DNA of 53,390 nucleotides from UBA5109 sp965662565. Its GTDB lineage: Bacteria; Pseudomonadota; Gammaproteobacteria; Pseudomonadales; Pseudohongiellaceae. Each line of letters opens with the position of its first letter. Positions within the stretch are counted from its first letter, which is position 1. The translations under genes were made by a program, and so were the position numbers. Location: contig CBFIHS010000009.1 in the NCBI GenBank assembly GCA_965662565.1, positions 1-53,390 on the forward strand. Reading direction: 5' to 3'. The notes beneath the pieces were generated by a model. The model saw only the letters and a list, made by a program, of their open reading frames with translations, searched no databases and had not been told where the DNA came from. Below, piece by piece: positions 1-9,608 of this stretch.

Positions 1-96
1 CATATGGATAGTATATCCAGACTTATTAGGCAGTGACTACAGTATTGAGTAAAATAGCTTCTTTTAATTACTTCGGGTTACTGACTCCACGTTTAA

Positions 97-1401
97 ATGG
101 CTACGCTACTACTGGGAATTAATCATAATACGGCGAGTGTAGCTATCCGAGAGAAGGTTGCCTTTGCTCCTGAGCTGATGCATGAAGCGCTGCAACAAGC
201 GCTTCAACGTGTGGGATTAGGTGAGCTGGCGATTCTGTCGACCTGTAATAGAACTGAACTCTACTGTATTCCAAATGAGATCGCTAATTCTGAAGAACAA
301 AGACATGCCCTAGAAAATAATGTTTTGGCCTGGCTTTCAAGCTTCCATGACTTAGGTCTGGATGAATTAAAAGCCTGTGTTTATTCCTATTGGGATGACT
401 CAGCGGTTCGGCATTTAATGAAAGTTGCCAGTGGTTTAGATTCCATGGTTCTGGGTGAGCCACAGATTCTTGGCCAGATTAAATCGGCTTACGCGGTCGC
501 TAAAGAAGCTGGCAGCATTGATAGTAATCTGCATCGTGTGTTTGAAGATACTTTTGCTATTGCCAAGAAAGTCAGAACAGATACGGCGATTGGAGAAAAT
601 CCTGTTTCAGTCGCTTTTGCCGCAGTGACTTTGGCTCAGCGTATTTTTGAGGATTTATCAAAAGCTTCTGCCTTAATGATTGGTGCTGGGCGTACGATCG
701 AACTTGTTGTACAGCATTTAAAACAGGCCGGTGTAGAAGATATTGTGGTGGCAAACAGAACTTTGACTCACGCACTGGAGTTAAAGCAGAAGTACGGAGT
801 TAAAGAAGTGCTACTCTCAGATATTCCGGAACATCTAGAGCATGTCGATATTGTTGTTTCATCCACTGCAAGCCAGTTGCCGATTCTGGGCAAAGGCGCG
901 GTAGAAAGAGCCTTGAAAGCTCGTAAGCATCGCCCCATCTTCATGGTAGACCTGGCTGTTCCTCGAGACATAGAGCCGGAAGTTAGCGATTTAGCCGATG
1001 TTTACTTATACAGCGTTGATGACTTAAAAGAAGTCATTGATACCAATGTTAAAAGTCGTCAGAATGCAGCCGCCGAAGCTGAGCAGATTATTGAACAAGG
1101 GCTTACCGAATTCAAAAATAAAGAACGTTCTCTTTATGCGGTTTCTAGCTTGAGAGCCTTTCGTGAAAAAGCCGAAGCAATTCGAGATACAGAATTAGAC
1201 AAGGCATTAAAATCTTTAGAAAAAGGTGAAAGTGCTGAAGCGGTAATAACGCAATTAGCGCGGCTGCTGACCAATAAACTGATTCATTCGCCTAGTGTGC
1301 AAATGAAAAAAGCGAGTGCTGAAGGTAAAGAAGAATTAGTAGAATTAGCTCAAACATTGTTTGAACTTAATGAGCTAAATAGTGAAGAAAAGACAAAGTA
1401 A
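97..1401 (+). CDS. hemA: Glutamyl-tRNA reductase HemA
   Basis: Reduces glutamyl-tRNA(Glu) to glutamate-1-semialdehyde, the first committed step of haem synthesis by the C5 pathway in the cytosol. The 434-residue product has the usual family length. Its N-terminus carries GINHNTASVAIREK, and the nucleophilic cysteine is C50 in STCNRTELYC. The conserved segment GLDSMVLGEPQILGQ follows, then an NADPH-binding Rossmann domain around MIGAGRT, and a C-terminal helical dimerisation region. The ATG at 97 lies just before the conserved N-terminal beta strand. prfA and prmC follow in the same direction, the usual gammaproteobacterial order. The first 96 bases of the window hold only its upstream region, where I see no clear promoter. 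Confidence 0.97.
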   Translation: MATLLLGINHNTASVAIREKVAFAPELMHEALQQALQRVGLGELAILSTCNRTELYCIPNEIANSEEQRHALENNVLAWLSSFHDLGLDELKACVYSYWDDSAVRHLMKVASGLDSMVLGEPQILGQIKSAYAVAKEAGSIDSNLHRVFEDTFAIAKKVRTDTAIGENPVSVAFAAVTLAQRIFEDLSKASALMIGAGRTIELVVQHLKQAGVEDIVVANRTLTHALELKQKYGVKEVLLSDIPEHLEHVDIVVSSTASQLPILGKGAVERALKARKHRPIFMVDLAVPRDIEPEVSDLADVYLYSVDDLKEVIDTNVKSRQNAAAEAEQIIEQGLTEFKNKERSLYAVSSLRAFREKAEAIRDTELDKALKSLEKGESAEAVITQLARLLTNKLIHSPSVQMKKASAEGKEELVELAQTLFELNELNSEEKTK

Positions 1402-1449
1402 TCATACGAAAACCAAATTAATCATAAAGACTCAAAATAAGCCTCGTAA

Positions 1450-2532
1450 ATGAAACAATCAATTATTGAAAAGTTAGAAAACCTTAAAGATCGTTATGAA
1501 GAACTTGAAGGTTTGCTTAGTGATTCTGAAGTGATTACAAACCAAGATAAATTCCGTACTTATTCTATGGAGTATGCTGAATTAGAACCCGTGATTAAAA
1601 GTTTTATCGCATTCGAACAAGCCAATGCCGATTTAGAAGAAGCTAAGGTAATGCAGGGTGATAGTGATCCCGACCTTCGTGAAATGGGCAATGAAGAAGC
1701 TCAGTTAGCACAAGAAAAGATCGAAAAACTGGAAGTCGATTTGCAAAAACTTTTACTGCCAAAAGATCCAAAAGACAGTTGCAATGTGTTTCTTGAAATT
1801 CGAGCTGGCACGGGCGGAGATGAAGCCGCTATTTTTTCAGGTGATTTATTCAAAATGTATTCGCGCTATGCCGAATCCTTGGGTTGGCGGATGGAAGTTA
1901 TCACCGAGCGACAAGGTGAGCACGGTGGTTATAAAGAAATAATTAGTCGCATTGAAGGTAAAAATGTTTATGCGAATTTGAAATTTGAATCAGGCGCGCA
2001 TCGAGTGCAGCGCGTACCTGAAACTGAAACTCAGGGCAGGGTGCATACTTCGGCTTGCACGGTTGCGATCATGCCAGAGATAGAGACCTTAGAAGAAGTG
2101 GAAATCAACAAAAATGATTTGCGAGTTGATACCTTTCGTGCCAGTGGTGCTGGCGGGCAACATGTTAATAAGACTGACTCCGCTATACGTTTGACGCATC
2201 TTCCAACGGGTATAGTCGTCGAGTGTCAGGACGAACGCTCTCAGCATAAGAACAAAGCCAAAGCGATGTCACTCTTACAAGCTAAAATTCAAGCTGTGGC
2301 TGAAGCGGAACAACACCAGGAGCAGTCTGATGCAAGACGAAATTTGGTGGGCAGTGGTGATCGCTCTGAAAAAATCAGAACCTATAATTATCCAGATGGG
2401 CGTATAACGGATCATCGTATTAAACTAACCTTGTATAAATTAAACGATGTGATGTCGGGTGATCTGACCGATGTAATTCAGCCTCTGATTAATGAATATC
2501 AGGCTGATCAATTGGCCGAACTGGCTTCCTAA
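1450..2532 (+). CDS. prfA: Peptide chain release factor 1
   Basis: Class I release factor that reads UAA and UAG and triggers hydrolysis of peptidyl-tRNA on the ribosome. The 360-residue length is standard. The codon-recognition tripeptide is at residues 190-192 (PET, within RVQRVPETETQGR), a P-x-T motif as expected for RF1 and unlike the SPF of RF2. The catalytic GGQ is at residues 235-237, and its glutamine is the target of the methyltransferase encoded next. The gene lies 48 bases after hemA and 12 bases before prmC, so the three are probably cotranscribed. Confidence 0.97.
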   Translation: MKQSIIEKLENLKDRYEELEGLLSDSEVITNQDKFRTYSMEYAELEPVIKSFIAFEQANADLEEAKVMQGDSDPDLREMGNEEAQLAQEKIEKLEVDLQKLLLPKDPKDSCNVFLEIRAGTGGDEAAIFSGDLFKMYSRYAESLGWRMEVITERQGEHGGYKEIISRIEGKNVYANLKFESGAHRVQRVPETETQGRVHTSACTVAIMPEIETLEEVEINKNDLRVDTFRASGAGGQHVNKTDSAIRLTHLPTGIVVECQDERSQHKNKAKAMSLLQAKIQAVAEAEQHQEQSDARRNLVGSGDRSEKIRTYNYPDGRITDHRIKLTLYKLNDVMSGDLTDVIQPLINEYQADQLAELAS

Positions 2533-2544
2533 ACGGACACTGAG

Positions 2545-3372
2545 GTGCAAATCCAAAAAGCACTTGAGCAAGCCATTCCTCAGTTTAAGCAGAGTGATAG
2601 TGCCCGACTAGATGCTGAGGTATTACTGGCGTTTATTCTAGAGAAACCAAGAGAATTCCTACTGACTTGGCCAGAAAGTGAATTAACAGAGTCTGAGTAT
2701 TTAGCTTACCAACAACTTGTTGAAAGGCGCGCCCGCGGAGAACCAATCGCCTATTTGACTGGTAAGAAAGCCTTTTGGGATTTTGAGTTAAGCATAGATT
2801 CCAATGTGTTGATCCCACGCCCAGAAACGGAACTCTTAGTTGAATTGTGCTTGGATCTATTGCCTTCAGATAAAAGTCTATTAGCAGACTTGGGTACAGG
2901 GTCAGGAGCAATTGCTTTAGCCTTGGCTAAACAAAGATCGGAGTGGCAGATTCTGGCTTGTGACAACAGTGAGCTGGCTTTAGAAATGGCTCAAGAAAAT
3001 GCTAATAATTTAAAGCTCAGGAATGTGAGTTTTTACCAAGGATCTTGGTGTGAAGCTTTTACGGAATCTGGCTTAGACGCAATCATTTCAAACCCTCCTT
3101 ACATCGATGCTAGGGATATACACCTGCAACAAGATGACCTTCGTTTTGAGCCTCTTCAAGCCTTAGTTTCGGCGGATAATGGTTTGGCTGATATAAAACT
3201 TATTGCTAATCAGTCTCGTAATAAACTTAAAGTTGGAGGACTGTTGTTACTAGAGCATGGTTATCAGCAGGCAGAAGCAGTAAGAGAAGTACTTAAAGAG
3301 TTTTCTTATGATCAAATTGCATCGTATAAAGATATAGCCGGTCACGAACGAGTCACACTTGCTGTCAGATAA
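2545..3372 (+). CDS. prmC: Release factor glutamine methyltransferase PrmC
   Basis: Methylates the glutamine of the GGQ motif in RF1 and RF2 using S-adenosylmethionine, which raises termination efficiency. The 275-residue protein has an N-terminal helical substrate-binding domain, the SAM-binding loop LGTGSGAIALALA at about residues 116-128, and the diagnostic NPPY motif at 183-186. The start is GTG at 2545. The conserved N-terminal helix begins immediately there, so a later start is unlikely, although the Shine-Dalgarno sequence is weak. Position right after prfA matches its function. Confidence 0.95.
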   Translation: MQIQKALEQAIPQFKQSDSARLDAEVLLAFILEKPREFLLTWPESELTESEYLAYQQLVERRARGEPIAYLTGKKAFWDFELSIDSNVLIPRPETELLVELCLDLLPSDKSLLADLGTGSGAIALALAKQRSEWQILACDNSELALEMAQENANNLKLRNVSFYQGSWCEAFTESGLDAIISNPPYIDARDIHLQQDDLRFEPLQALVSADNGLADIKLIANQSRNKLKVGGLLLLEHGYQQAEAVREVLKEFSYDQIASYKDIAGHERVTLAVR

Positions 3373-3403
3373 TAGCTTTCAACTTAGGTCTATTAATTTA
3401 AAT

Positions 3404-3432
3404 TTGGTCTAGGTATGTTTGTTTCTTATAAG
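3404..3432 (+). promoter_or_regulatory. Predicted sigma70 promoter for moeB-like gene
   Basis: TTGGTC at 3404-3409 and TATAAG at 3427-3432 are separated by exactly 17 bases. The pair lies 47 bases upstream of the next start codon and after the end of prmC. It is inferred from consensus only. Confidence 0.5.
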
Positions 3433-3478
3433 AGTGAAAATCTCGGTAGAGTAAAAGTTAGGATGAGCTTGAATAAGC

Positions 3479-4225
3479 ATGAATGATGAAGAGCTATTAA
3501 GATACAGCCGACAAATTATGCTGCCTGAAGTGGATGTTGCTGGTCAGGAAAAGTTATTGTCCGCTAATGTCTTGCTTGTTGGTGCAGGTGGCTTAGGCTG
3601 CCCAGCTGCTATGTCCTTGGTCGCTGCGGGCGTTGGCCATATAACTATTGCCGATAACGACCTGGTTGAACTGAGTAATCTACAGCGTCAAATTGGTCAC
3701 ACAACGGCTTCAATTGGTCGTACTAAAGTAGATTCCTTAGCCGAAACCTTAGCAGCACTAAACCCCGCGAGTAAAGTTAAAACGCTTTCAGTCCGGCTCA
3801 AAGGCGACGAGTTAGAGTCAGAAGTTCAGCGGGCAGACATTGTTGTTGACTGTACCGACAATCTAAGTACTCGGCTTGAAATAAATAAAGCCTGCAAAAA
3901 ATATCAAAAACCTTTGGTTTCGGGTGCGGCTATTCGTATGGAAGCACAGTTAAGTGTCTATGATTTTAGAGATCCGAAAAGTTCTTGTTATCAGTGTCTC
4001 TATGGTGAAAATAATGAGGCTTTATTAAGCTGCTCTGAAAATGGTGTGCTTGGACCTTTGGTTAGCATCATTGGCTCAATGCAAGCATTAGAAGCAATTA
4101 AACTAATCTGCAGTATTGGCGAGCCCCTTTCTGGGCGACTGCTGGTAATGGATGCAACGATCATGCAGTGGCGAGAATTGAAGCTAGAAAAAAACCCGAA
4201 TTGCGATTTGTGTGCTGGTGTATAA
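3479..4225 (+). CDS. moeB: MoeB/ThiF-family adenylyltransferase
   Basis: E1-like enzyme that adenylates the C-terminal Gly-Gly of a small sulphur-carrier protein (MoaD in molybdopterin synthesis, or ThiS in thiamine synthesis). The 248-residue protein begins with a YSRQIMLPEVD segment typical of MoeB, followed by the ATP-binding loop GAGGLG at 35-40. It has two zinc-binding CxxC pairs, C170/C173 and C242/C245. Placement after hemA-prfA-prmC is common for moeB in gammaproteobacteria. MoeB is the preferred name over ThiF because of that context, but sequence alone does not separate the two. Confidence 0.88.
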   Translation: MNDEELLRYSRQIMLPEVDVAGQEKLLSANVLLVGAGGLGCPAAMSLVAAGVGHITIADNDLVELSNLQRQIGHTTASIGRTKVDSLAETLAALNPASKVKTLSVRLKGDELESEVQRADIVVDCTDNLSTRLEINKACKKYQKPLVSGAAIRMEAQLSVYDFRDPKSSCYQCLYGENNEALLSCSENGVLGPLVSIIGSMQALEAIKLICSIGEPLSGRLLVMDATIMQWRELKLEKNPNCDLCAGV

Positions 4226-4294
4226 TCAGTTCCTTACGAACTGAAGGCTGTAAACTACTGAATTAAACTTAAAGCTATAAAAATAGGAAAACCA

Positions 4295-4678
4295 ATGTAT
4301 ACACACACTACTCTTGGCTCGAATGATCTCGAAGTTTCAAAAAAATTCTATGATGCTGCTTTAATTCCACTTGGAATCAAAAGTGAAGGTAATCATGGGA
4401 TCGGTTATCTCTATTCAAGTGATGCCGGTGTTTTTATCGTTTTGGCGCCAATTGATGGTGAAGCTGCTTGCCCTGCAAATGGCGGCACAATTGGCTTTGC
4501 TGCACCTAACAAAGAAGCGGTAGATGCTTTTCATGCCGGTGGTATGGCTAACGGAGGAAGCGATGAAGGTGCACCAGGCAAACGGCCAAACGCACCAGGA
4601 AATGCTTATGGGGCGTATATACGTGACCCTTTTGGTAATAAGCTGTGCGCGTTTTGTCAGTTGCCTGAAGGCGAGTGA
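4295..4678 (+). CDS. VOC (glyoxalase/bleomycin resistance) family protein
   Basis: Small 127-residue single-domain protein of the vicinal oxygen chelate fold. It has an N-terminal histidine at residue 4, an early SKKFYDAALIPLG helix, and the C-terminal YIRDPFGNKLCAFC strand that closes VOC domains. The first histidine of the usual metal site is visible, but I cannot assign the other ligands with confidence, so no substrate is given. Members of this subfamily are often annotated glyoxalase-like without tested activity. It follows moeB by 69 bases and is followed by a terminator. Confidence 0.8.
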   Translation: MYTHTTLGSNDLEVSKKFYDAALIPLGIKSEGNHGIGYLYSSDAGVFIVLAPIDGEAACPANGGTIGFAAPNKEAVDAFHAGGMANGGSDEGAPGKRPNAPGNAYGAYIRDPFGNKLCAFCQLPEGE

Positions 4679-4756
4679 TTAACAGTATAAAGTACTCTTG
4701 AAAGAGCTTGGTTTTAGTTTAGCTTAAACAAAAGTGCTGATTGTGAGTATTTAGTA

Positions 4757-4787
4757 GAGGCAGTCCTTAAAAGCTGCCTCTTTTTTT
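4757..4787 (+). terminator. Rho-independent terminator
   Basis: Perfect 7-bp stem GAGGCAG (4757-4763) and CTGCCTC (4774-4780) with a 10-base loop and a run of seven T. It ends the transcript carrying the VOC gene. Confidence 0.9.
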
Positions 4788-4817
4788 GAGCAGGAATTAT
4801 AGAGAATGCTTAGCTTG

Positions 4818-4845
4818 TTGCTGAGATTTTGTAGCTTCATATAGT
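4818..4845 (+). promoter_or_regulatory. Predicted sigma70 promoter for rhlB-like gene
   Basis: TTGCTG at 4818-4823 and TATAGT at 4840-4845 with a 16-base spacer, downstream of the terminator and 77 bases before the helicase start. It is a consensus match only. Confidence 0.4.
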
Positions 4846-4922
4846 CGATGCTGCAAGGCTTTCGCTATGTTATGATGCTGGCCTTAACTAGAATAGCAGA
4901 AGAATAACAGGAATATATTTTT

Positions 4923-6263
4923 GTGAATGATAACTCCTCGGGTGCTCTTGAAACGCTAACTGAAGATCTGCAAAATGATCAAGGGCAAGCTGAGAAAAAT
5001 CATGAAGCTGATGTGGCTCCCACTCCTAAAGTTCGTTTCAAAGAATTAAATCTCCCTACACCACTATTGAAGGCCTTTGATGATTTGGGTTTTGAGTTCT
5101 GCACTCCGATCCAGTCTCAAAGTTTAAAGGTGACTCTGGAAGGTCATGATGTGACTGGTAAAGCTCAGACTGGCACCGGTAAAACTGCGGCTTTTTTGAC
5201 AGCGATCATTACTGACCAACTAAAAAACCCTATTGAGGAAGAGCGTTATGTCGCTGAACCTCGGGCTCTAATTATTGCGCCTACCAGAGAGTTGGTAATG
5301 CAAATTGCTAAAGACGCAATAGCTCTAACAAAGTATGCAGGTTTGAATGTCCAAACTTTGGTAGGGGGTATCGATTATCAGAAGCAACAAGATCAACTCG
5401 AACAAAACCTGGTCGATATTGTCGTTGCTACCCCGGGACGTTTAATTGATTTTTTAGGCAGTCGTAAAGTAAATCTAAGTTTTGTAGAAATGTTAGTTAT
5501 TGATGAGGCTGATCGAATGCTGGACATGGGGTTTATACCTCAAGTGCGTCAAATTATAGCTGCCTGTCCTAAGAAAGAATATCGTCAGACTATGTTATAC
5601 AGTGCAACTTTTACTGAAGATATCCTCAACTTGGCAGAGCGTTGGGCATTGGATCCAGTTCGCATTGAAGTTGAACAAGTAAAGGGCGCTACTGAGACTA
5701 TTGATCAAAAAGTGTATTTGGTTACGACTGAAGAAAAATATAAATTGCTTTATAACCTGGTTAAGGAAGATGCCAGCGAAAGAATTATTGTCTTCACTAA
5801 TCGTCGCGATCAAGCGCGCAAGTTAGCCGATAACTTGCATCGTAATGGCATAGAAGTGGGGCTATTGACTGGCGAGATTGCACAAAATAAACGTGTGCGA
5901 ACATTAGAGGAATTCCGAACAGCTGATATTCAGGTCTTGGTTGCTACTGACGTCGCTGGTAGGGGTTTGCATATTGATGACATCAGTCATGTGGTGAATT
6001 TTACTTTACCAATTGAAGCAGAAGATTACGTGCATCGAATCGGCCGAACTGGACGGGCAGGCTCTGAAGGAATTTCAATTTCTTTTGCGTGTGAGGACGA
6101 TTCGTTTTTATTGCCAGATATTGAAGAAAAAATTGGTAAGAAATTAAACTGTACCTACCCAGATGAAAGCTTGCTGTTAAAACCACCCGCTTTTGTTAGG
6201 GCTTCAAAATTTAAGGCGGATAAATCTAAAGATAAAAAAGGTAAGCGCCATAAAGGACGCTAA
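4923..6263 (+). CDS. rhlB: DEAD-box ATP-dependent RNA helicase, RhlB-like
   Basis: Unwinds structured RNA using ATP; RhlB proteins work with RNase E in mRNA turnover. The 446-residue protein starts at GTG 4923 with an acidic, variable stretch of about 38 residues. The core motifs follow: AQTGTGKT (81-88), PTREL, DEAD (194-197), SAT, and HRIGRTGR near the C-terminus. The sequence MLDMGFIPQVRQII and the region after it match the RhlB branch better than SrmB or RhlE. The C-terminus is lysine-rich, as is usual for RNA contact. The neighbouring gene converges on it. RhlB rather than another DEAD protein is likely but not certain. Confidence 0.85.
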   Translation: MNDNSSGALETLTEDLQNDQGQAEKNHEADVAPTPKVRFKELNLPTPLLKAFDDLGFEFCTPIQSQSLKVTLEGHDVTGKAQTGTGKTAAFLTAIITDQLKNPIEEERYVAEPRALIIAPTRELVMQIAKDAIALTKYAGLNVQTLVGGIDYQKQQDQLEQNLVDIVVATPGRLIDFLGSRKVNLSFVEMLVIDEADRMLDMGFIPQVRQIIAACPKKEYRQTMLYSATFTEDILNLAERWALDPVRIEVEQVKGATETIDQKVYLVTTEEKYKLLYNLVKEDASERIIVFTNRRDQARKLADNLHRNGIEVGLLTGEIAQNKRVRTLEEFRTADIQVLVATDVAGRGLHIDDISHVVNFTLPIEAEDYVHRIGRTGRAGSEGISISFACEDDSFLLPDIEEKIGKKLNCTYPDESLLLKPPAFVRASKFKADKSKDKKGKRHKGR

Positions 6264-6289
6264 CCTAATTTAAAGGGGGTTAAGATTTT

Positions 6290-6604
6290 TTATTTAGCTC
6301 CCGCTTTTTTCAAAATTTCAGCGTATTCAGCAGAGTTTTTATGCTCCGAAACAATTTTAAAGATTGTTTCGCCACGGTAGTTTAATTCATTAATGTTTCG
6401 CCCTTCTTCGATGAAGAAGCTAATAAAGCGACTAAATGCCTCGGGTACCATGCCGCGGTAAGCTTTTGTTAGTACGTGAAAGTCTTCTGCCTCATCACTT
6501 GTAGTGTCCAGAGTTAAAAAAGATTTTATACGTTCATCGCTCCACCATTCATCGCGAACGGCTGGTTGAGTTCTATCGGCACCAGTTTTTTTTTCGGTCT
6601 TCAT
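6290..6604 (-). CDS. PA4642-family protein, function unknown
   Basis: 104-residue cytosolic protein with no signal or membrane segment. The pattern DFHVLTKAYRGM, then a SRFISFFIEEGRNINELN stretch and a hydrophobic C-terminal helix, matches the small proteobacterial family known after Pseudomonas PA4642. The repeated helix-turn-helix shape, with a long phrase on being in a next position along the chain, resembles half of an ankyrin-like unit, but this is only an impression. It lies 34 bases after gatB on the same strand and is probably the last gene of the gat operon. Confidence 0.72.
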   Translation of the reverse strand: MKTEKKTGADRTQPAVRDEWWSDERIKSFLTLDTTSDEAEDFHVLTKAYRGMVPEAFSRFISFFIEEGRNINELNYRGETIFKIVSEHKNSAEYAEILKKAGAK

Positions 6605-6638
6605 TTAGCTTAGTCCTTTCAATAAATTGCTTTTATTC

Positions 6639-8072
6639 TTACTTGGATAATTTTTCTTTTAGTACCTGATTCACTTGGGCGGGATTTGCTTTGCCTTGTG
6701 AGTCGCGCATGATTTGGCCGATGAAAAAACCAAAAACTTTTTCTTTACCGGCTCGGTATTGTTCAACTTGATCTGGATTGTTGTCGATAACAGCCTGAAC
6801 CATAGCTTCAATTGCGCCAGTGTCTGTAACCTGTTTTAGTCCTTTCTTTTCGATAATGCTTTCAGCATCGCCTTCGCCTTCTAACATGGCTTCGAACACA
6901 GTCTTAGCAATTTTAGAGGAGATGGTATTGTCGTTGATTTTAGTAATGAGAAGGCCTAGCTGTTCCGCAGAGATGGGGCTTTCACTGATGCTTTTATCTT
7001 CCTTGTTGAGATAGCTTTGCAGATCAACACTCACCCAATTGGCTGAAAGTTTCGCATCCTTGCAAGTTGCTACCACGATCTCAAAATAGTTAGCTGTATC
7101 TAAGTCGCTGGCTAAAACCAGAGCATCGTACTCGCTGAGTTTATATTGCTCGATAAAACGTTCTCGCTTTATGTCTGGTAGCTCAGGGAGTGTTGCCCGT
7201 ATTTTCTCAATGTACTCTTCATCGATAACGATAGGTAACAAATCGGGTTCAGGAAAATACCGATAATCGTTGGCAACTTCTTTACTTCTCATAGAACGAG
7301 TTTCGTTTTGATCGGAGTCATAAAGCCGAGTTTCCTGGACGACTCGACCACCATCTTCAAGAATATCGATTTGCCTCTCTACTTCAACATTAATTGCCTT
7401 TTCAACAAAGCGGAAAGAGTTTATGTTTTTGATTTCAGCACGAGTCCCAAACTCTGTCTCTCCTTTAGGGCGAATAGAAACGTTCGCATCACAGCGCATG
7501 TTGCCTTTGGACATATCTGCATCGGAAATTCCAAGATACAAAATAAGGCCATGAAGTTTCTTTAGGTAGGCAACCGCTTCTTTGGCATTTCGAATTTCAG
7601 GTTCTGAAACAATTTCCAACAAAGGAGTTCCCGCACGGTTCAAATCAATGCCGGTTTCGCCATGGAAATCTTCATGTAAAGATTTGCCGGCATCTTCTTC
7701 CATGTGAGCACGAGTAATATTAATCGTTTTAGTGCCGCCATTTTCCAAGGGGATAGTCAGTGTCCCTTTTCCTACAATTGGAAAATCGAGCTGACTGGTT
7801 TGATAGCCTTTTGGAAGGTCAGGGTAGAAATAGTTTTTACGATCAAAAACTGATTTTTTACCAATTTCGGCATTAATAGCCAAGCCGAATTTTACCGCCA
7901 TCTTCAATGCTTCTTTGTTGAGTACAGGTAAAGTGCCTGGCAAAGCTAGGTCGTAAATATTGGCTTGTGTGTTTGGTTCGGCTCCAAAGGTTGTGCTTGA
8001 TCCGGAAAATAGCTTCGATTCCGTAGATAACTGCACATGCACTTCAAGGCCTATTACTGTTTCCCATTCCAT
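6639..8072 (-). CDS. gatB: Asp/Glu-tRNA amidotransferase subunit B
   Basis: GatB binds misacylated Asp-tRNA(Asn) or Glu-tRNA(Gln) and activates the acyl group, which is then amidated with ammonia delivered from GatA. The 477-residue product begins with the family signature WETVIGLEVHVQL and contains the catalytic-cradle segments YPDLPKGYQTSQ and RCDANVS. A C-terminal YqeY-like tRNA-binding domain follows. Presence of GatCAB suggests that this organism makes Asn-tRNA, Gln-tRNA or both by the indirect route. It is the third gene of gatC-gatA-gatB. Confidence 0.97.
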   Translation of the reverse strand: MEWETVIGLEVHVQLSTESKLFSGSSTTFGAEPNTQANIYDLALPGTLPVLNKEALKMAVKFGLAINAEIGKKSVFDRKNYFYPDLPKGYQTSQLDFPIVGKGTLTIPLENGGTKTINITRAHMEEDAGKSLHEDFHGETGIDLNRAGTPLLEIVSEPEIRNAKEAVAYLKKLHGLILYLGISDADMSKGNMRCDANVSIRPKGETEFGTRAEIKNINSFRFVEKAINVEVERQIDILEDGGRVVQETRLYDSDQNETRSMRSKEVANDYRYFPEPDLLPIVIDEEYIEKIRATLPELPDIKRERFIEQYKLSEYDALVLASDLDTANYFEIVVATCKDAKLSANWVSVDLQSYLNKEDKSISESPISAEQLGLLITKINDNTISSKIAKTVFEAMLEGEGDAESIIEKKGLKQVTDTGAIEAMVQAVIDNNPDQVEQYRAGKEKVFGFFIGQIMRDSQGKANPAQVNQVLKEKLSK

Positions 8073-8110
8073 TTAAGCTGTTCTCAATAGTCTGTGTAAA
8101 TTTTAGTGTG

Positions 8111-9559
8111 TTAAATCCCAGGTGTTTTTGTGTGCCAATCTGTAACTTGCTGGTATTGATGTGCAATATTCAACAAATGCGCTTCAGAAAAAGTCTTACC
8201 AACGATTTGTAATCCGATAGGCAAGTTGTTCACTAAGCCTGCTGGTACCGATAAACCAGGCAAGCCAGCAAGATTGACAGCAATGGTGTAAATATCTTCC
8301 AAATACATAGTCACTGGGTCATTTGATTTTGCGCCAAGTTTAAAAGCCGTATGAGGCGAAGTGGGGCCCATGATGACATCGACTTCAGTGAAGGCTTTAT
8401 CAAAATCATTTTTAATTAAGCGTCGAATCTTCTGTGCTTTTAGATAGTAGGCATCGTAGTAACCTGCTGATAAAGCATAAGTCCCGACCATGATGCGTCG
8501 TTTGACTTCCGCTCCAAAGCCTTCGCTACGAGTTCGTTTATATAAGTCTTCGAGATCAATCGGGTCTTCACAACGATAGCCATAACGGACACCATCGTAA
8601 CGTGACAGGTTGGCAGAAGCTTCGGCAGGAGCAATAACGTAGTAAGCAGAAACTGAAAAGTGACTGTTCGGTAAGCTTATCTCTTTAATAGTTGCACCAA
8701 GCTTTTCGAATTCTTTTAAGGCCGCTTGAATATTTTGTTCCACTTCAGGATTTAAGCCTTCAGCAAAATGCTCAATCGGAACGCCAATCTTTAATCCTGT
8801 TAGAGGTTTGTTGAGATTAGCGGTGTAATCCTCAGTTGCAAGGTCAATTGAGGTGGAGTCTTTTTCATCATACCCAGCCATAACATTTAGCATAAGAGCG
8901 GAATCTTCTGCAGAACGAGTGAGTGTGCCAGCTTGGTCAAGGCTTGAAGCAAAGGCGATCATGCCCCAGCGAGAAACTCGACCATAAGTCGGTTTTAGGC
9001 CAGTTAGGCCGCAAAATGAGGCAGGTTGGCGAATAGAGCCACCGGTATCGGTTGCTGTAGCTGCAGGGCAAAGATGAGCAGCAACTGCAGCCGCGGAGCC
9101 TCCTGAAGATCCACCAGGTACGAGTTCTGGATTCCATGGATTATGGACGTTGCCATAAAAGCTGGTTTCGTTAGAGGACCCCATAGCAAATTCATCCATA
9201 TTAGTCTTACCTAAAGTCACCATGCCGACTTGGTTAAATTTTTCAACCACTGTTGCATTATAAGGTGCTATGAAATTATCGAGCATGCGTGAACCACAAG
9301 AGGTTCTTATACCTGTGGTGCAAAAAATATCTTTATGAGCAAGTGGTACGCCTGTCAATAGGCCAGCTTTACCATTGGCTCTGATTTGATCAGCCGCTTT
9401 TGCCTGGCTTAGAGCAAGCTCTTCACAGACACTTATATAACTGTTTAGTCCAGAATCCTTTTCTTTAATTCGGCTCAAGTAAGCTTGGGTCAATTCTTCA
9501 CTTGAAAAATCACCTTCTGCTAATGAGCGTGATAACTGCGCAATATTTTGTTCAAACAT
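8111..9559 (-). CDS. gatA: Asp/Glu-tRNA amidotransferase subunit A
   Basis: Amidase-signature subunit that releases ammonia from glutamine for the transamidation carried out by GatB. In the 482 residues the Ser-cis-Ser-Lys triad is complete: K76 in LAHKDIF, S151 in GGSSGGSAAA, and S175 in DTGGSIRQPA. Length is normal. It lies 49 bases after gatC and 38 bases before gatB on the minus strand. Confidence 0.97.
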   Translation of the reverse strand: MFEQNIAQLSRSLAEGDFSSEELTQAYLSRIKEKDSGLNSYISVCEELALSQAKAADQIRANGKAGLLTGVPLAHKDIFCTTGIRTSCGSRMLDNFIAPYNATVVEKFNQVGMVTLGKTNMDEFAMGSSNETSFYGNVHNPWNPELVPGGSSGGSAAAVAAHLCPAATATDTGGSIRQPASFCGLTGLKPTYGRVSRWGMIAFASSLDQAGTLTRSAEDSALMLNVMAGYDEKDSTSIDLATEDYTANLNKPLTGLKIGVPIEHFAEGLNPEVEQNIQAALKEFEKLGATIKEISLPNSHFSVSAYYVIAPAEASANLSRYDGVRYGYRCEDPIDLEDLYKRTRSEGFGAEVKRRIMVGTYALSAGYYDAYYLKAQKIRRLIKNDFDKAFTEVDVIMGPTSPHTAFKLGAKSNDPVTMYLEDIYTIAVNLAGLPGLSVPAGLVNNLPIGLQIVGKTFSEAHLLNIAHQYQQVTDWHTKTPGI

Positions 9560-9608
9560 ATTAATCTCGATTAGTACGGCTGCGTTGGTTCAATAGATAT
9601 TTTTGATG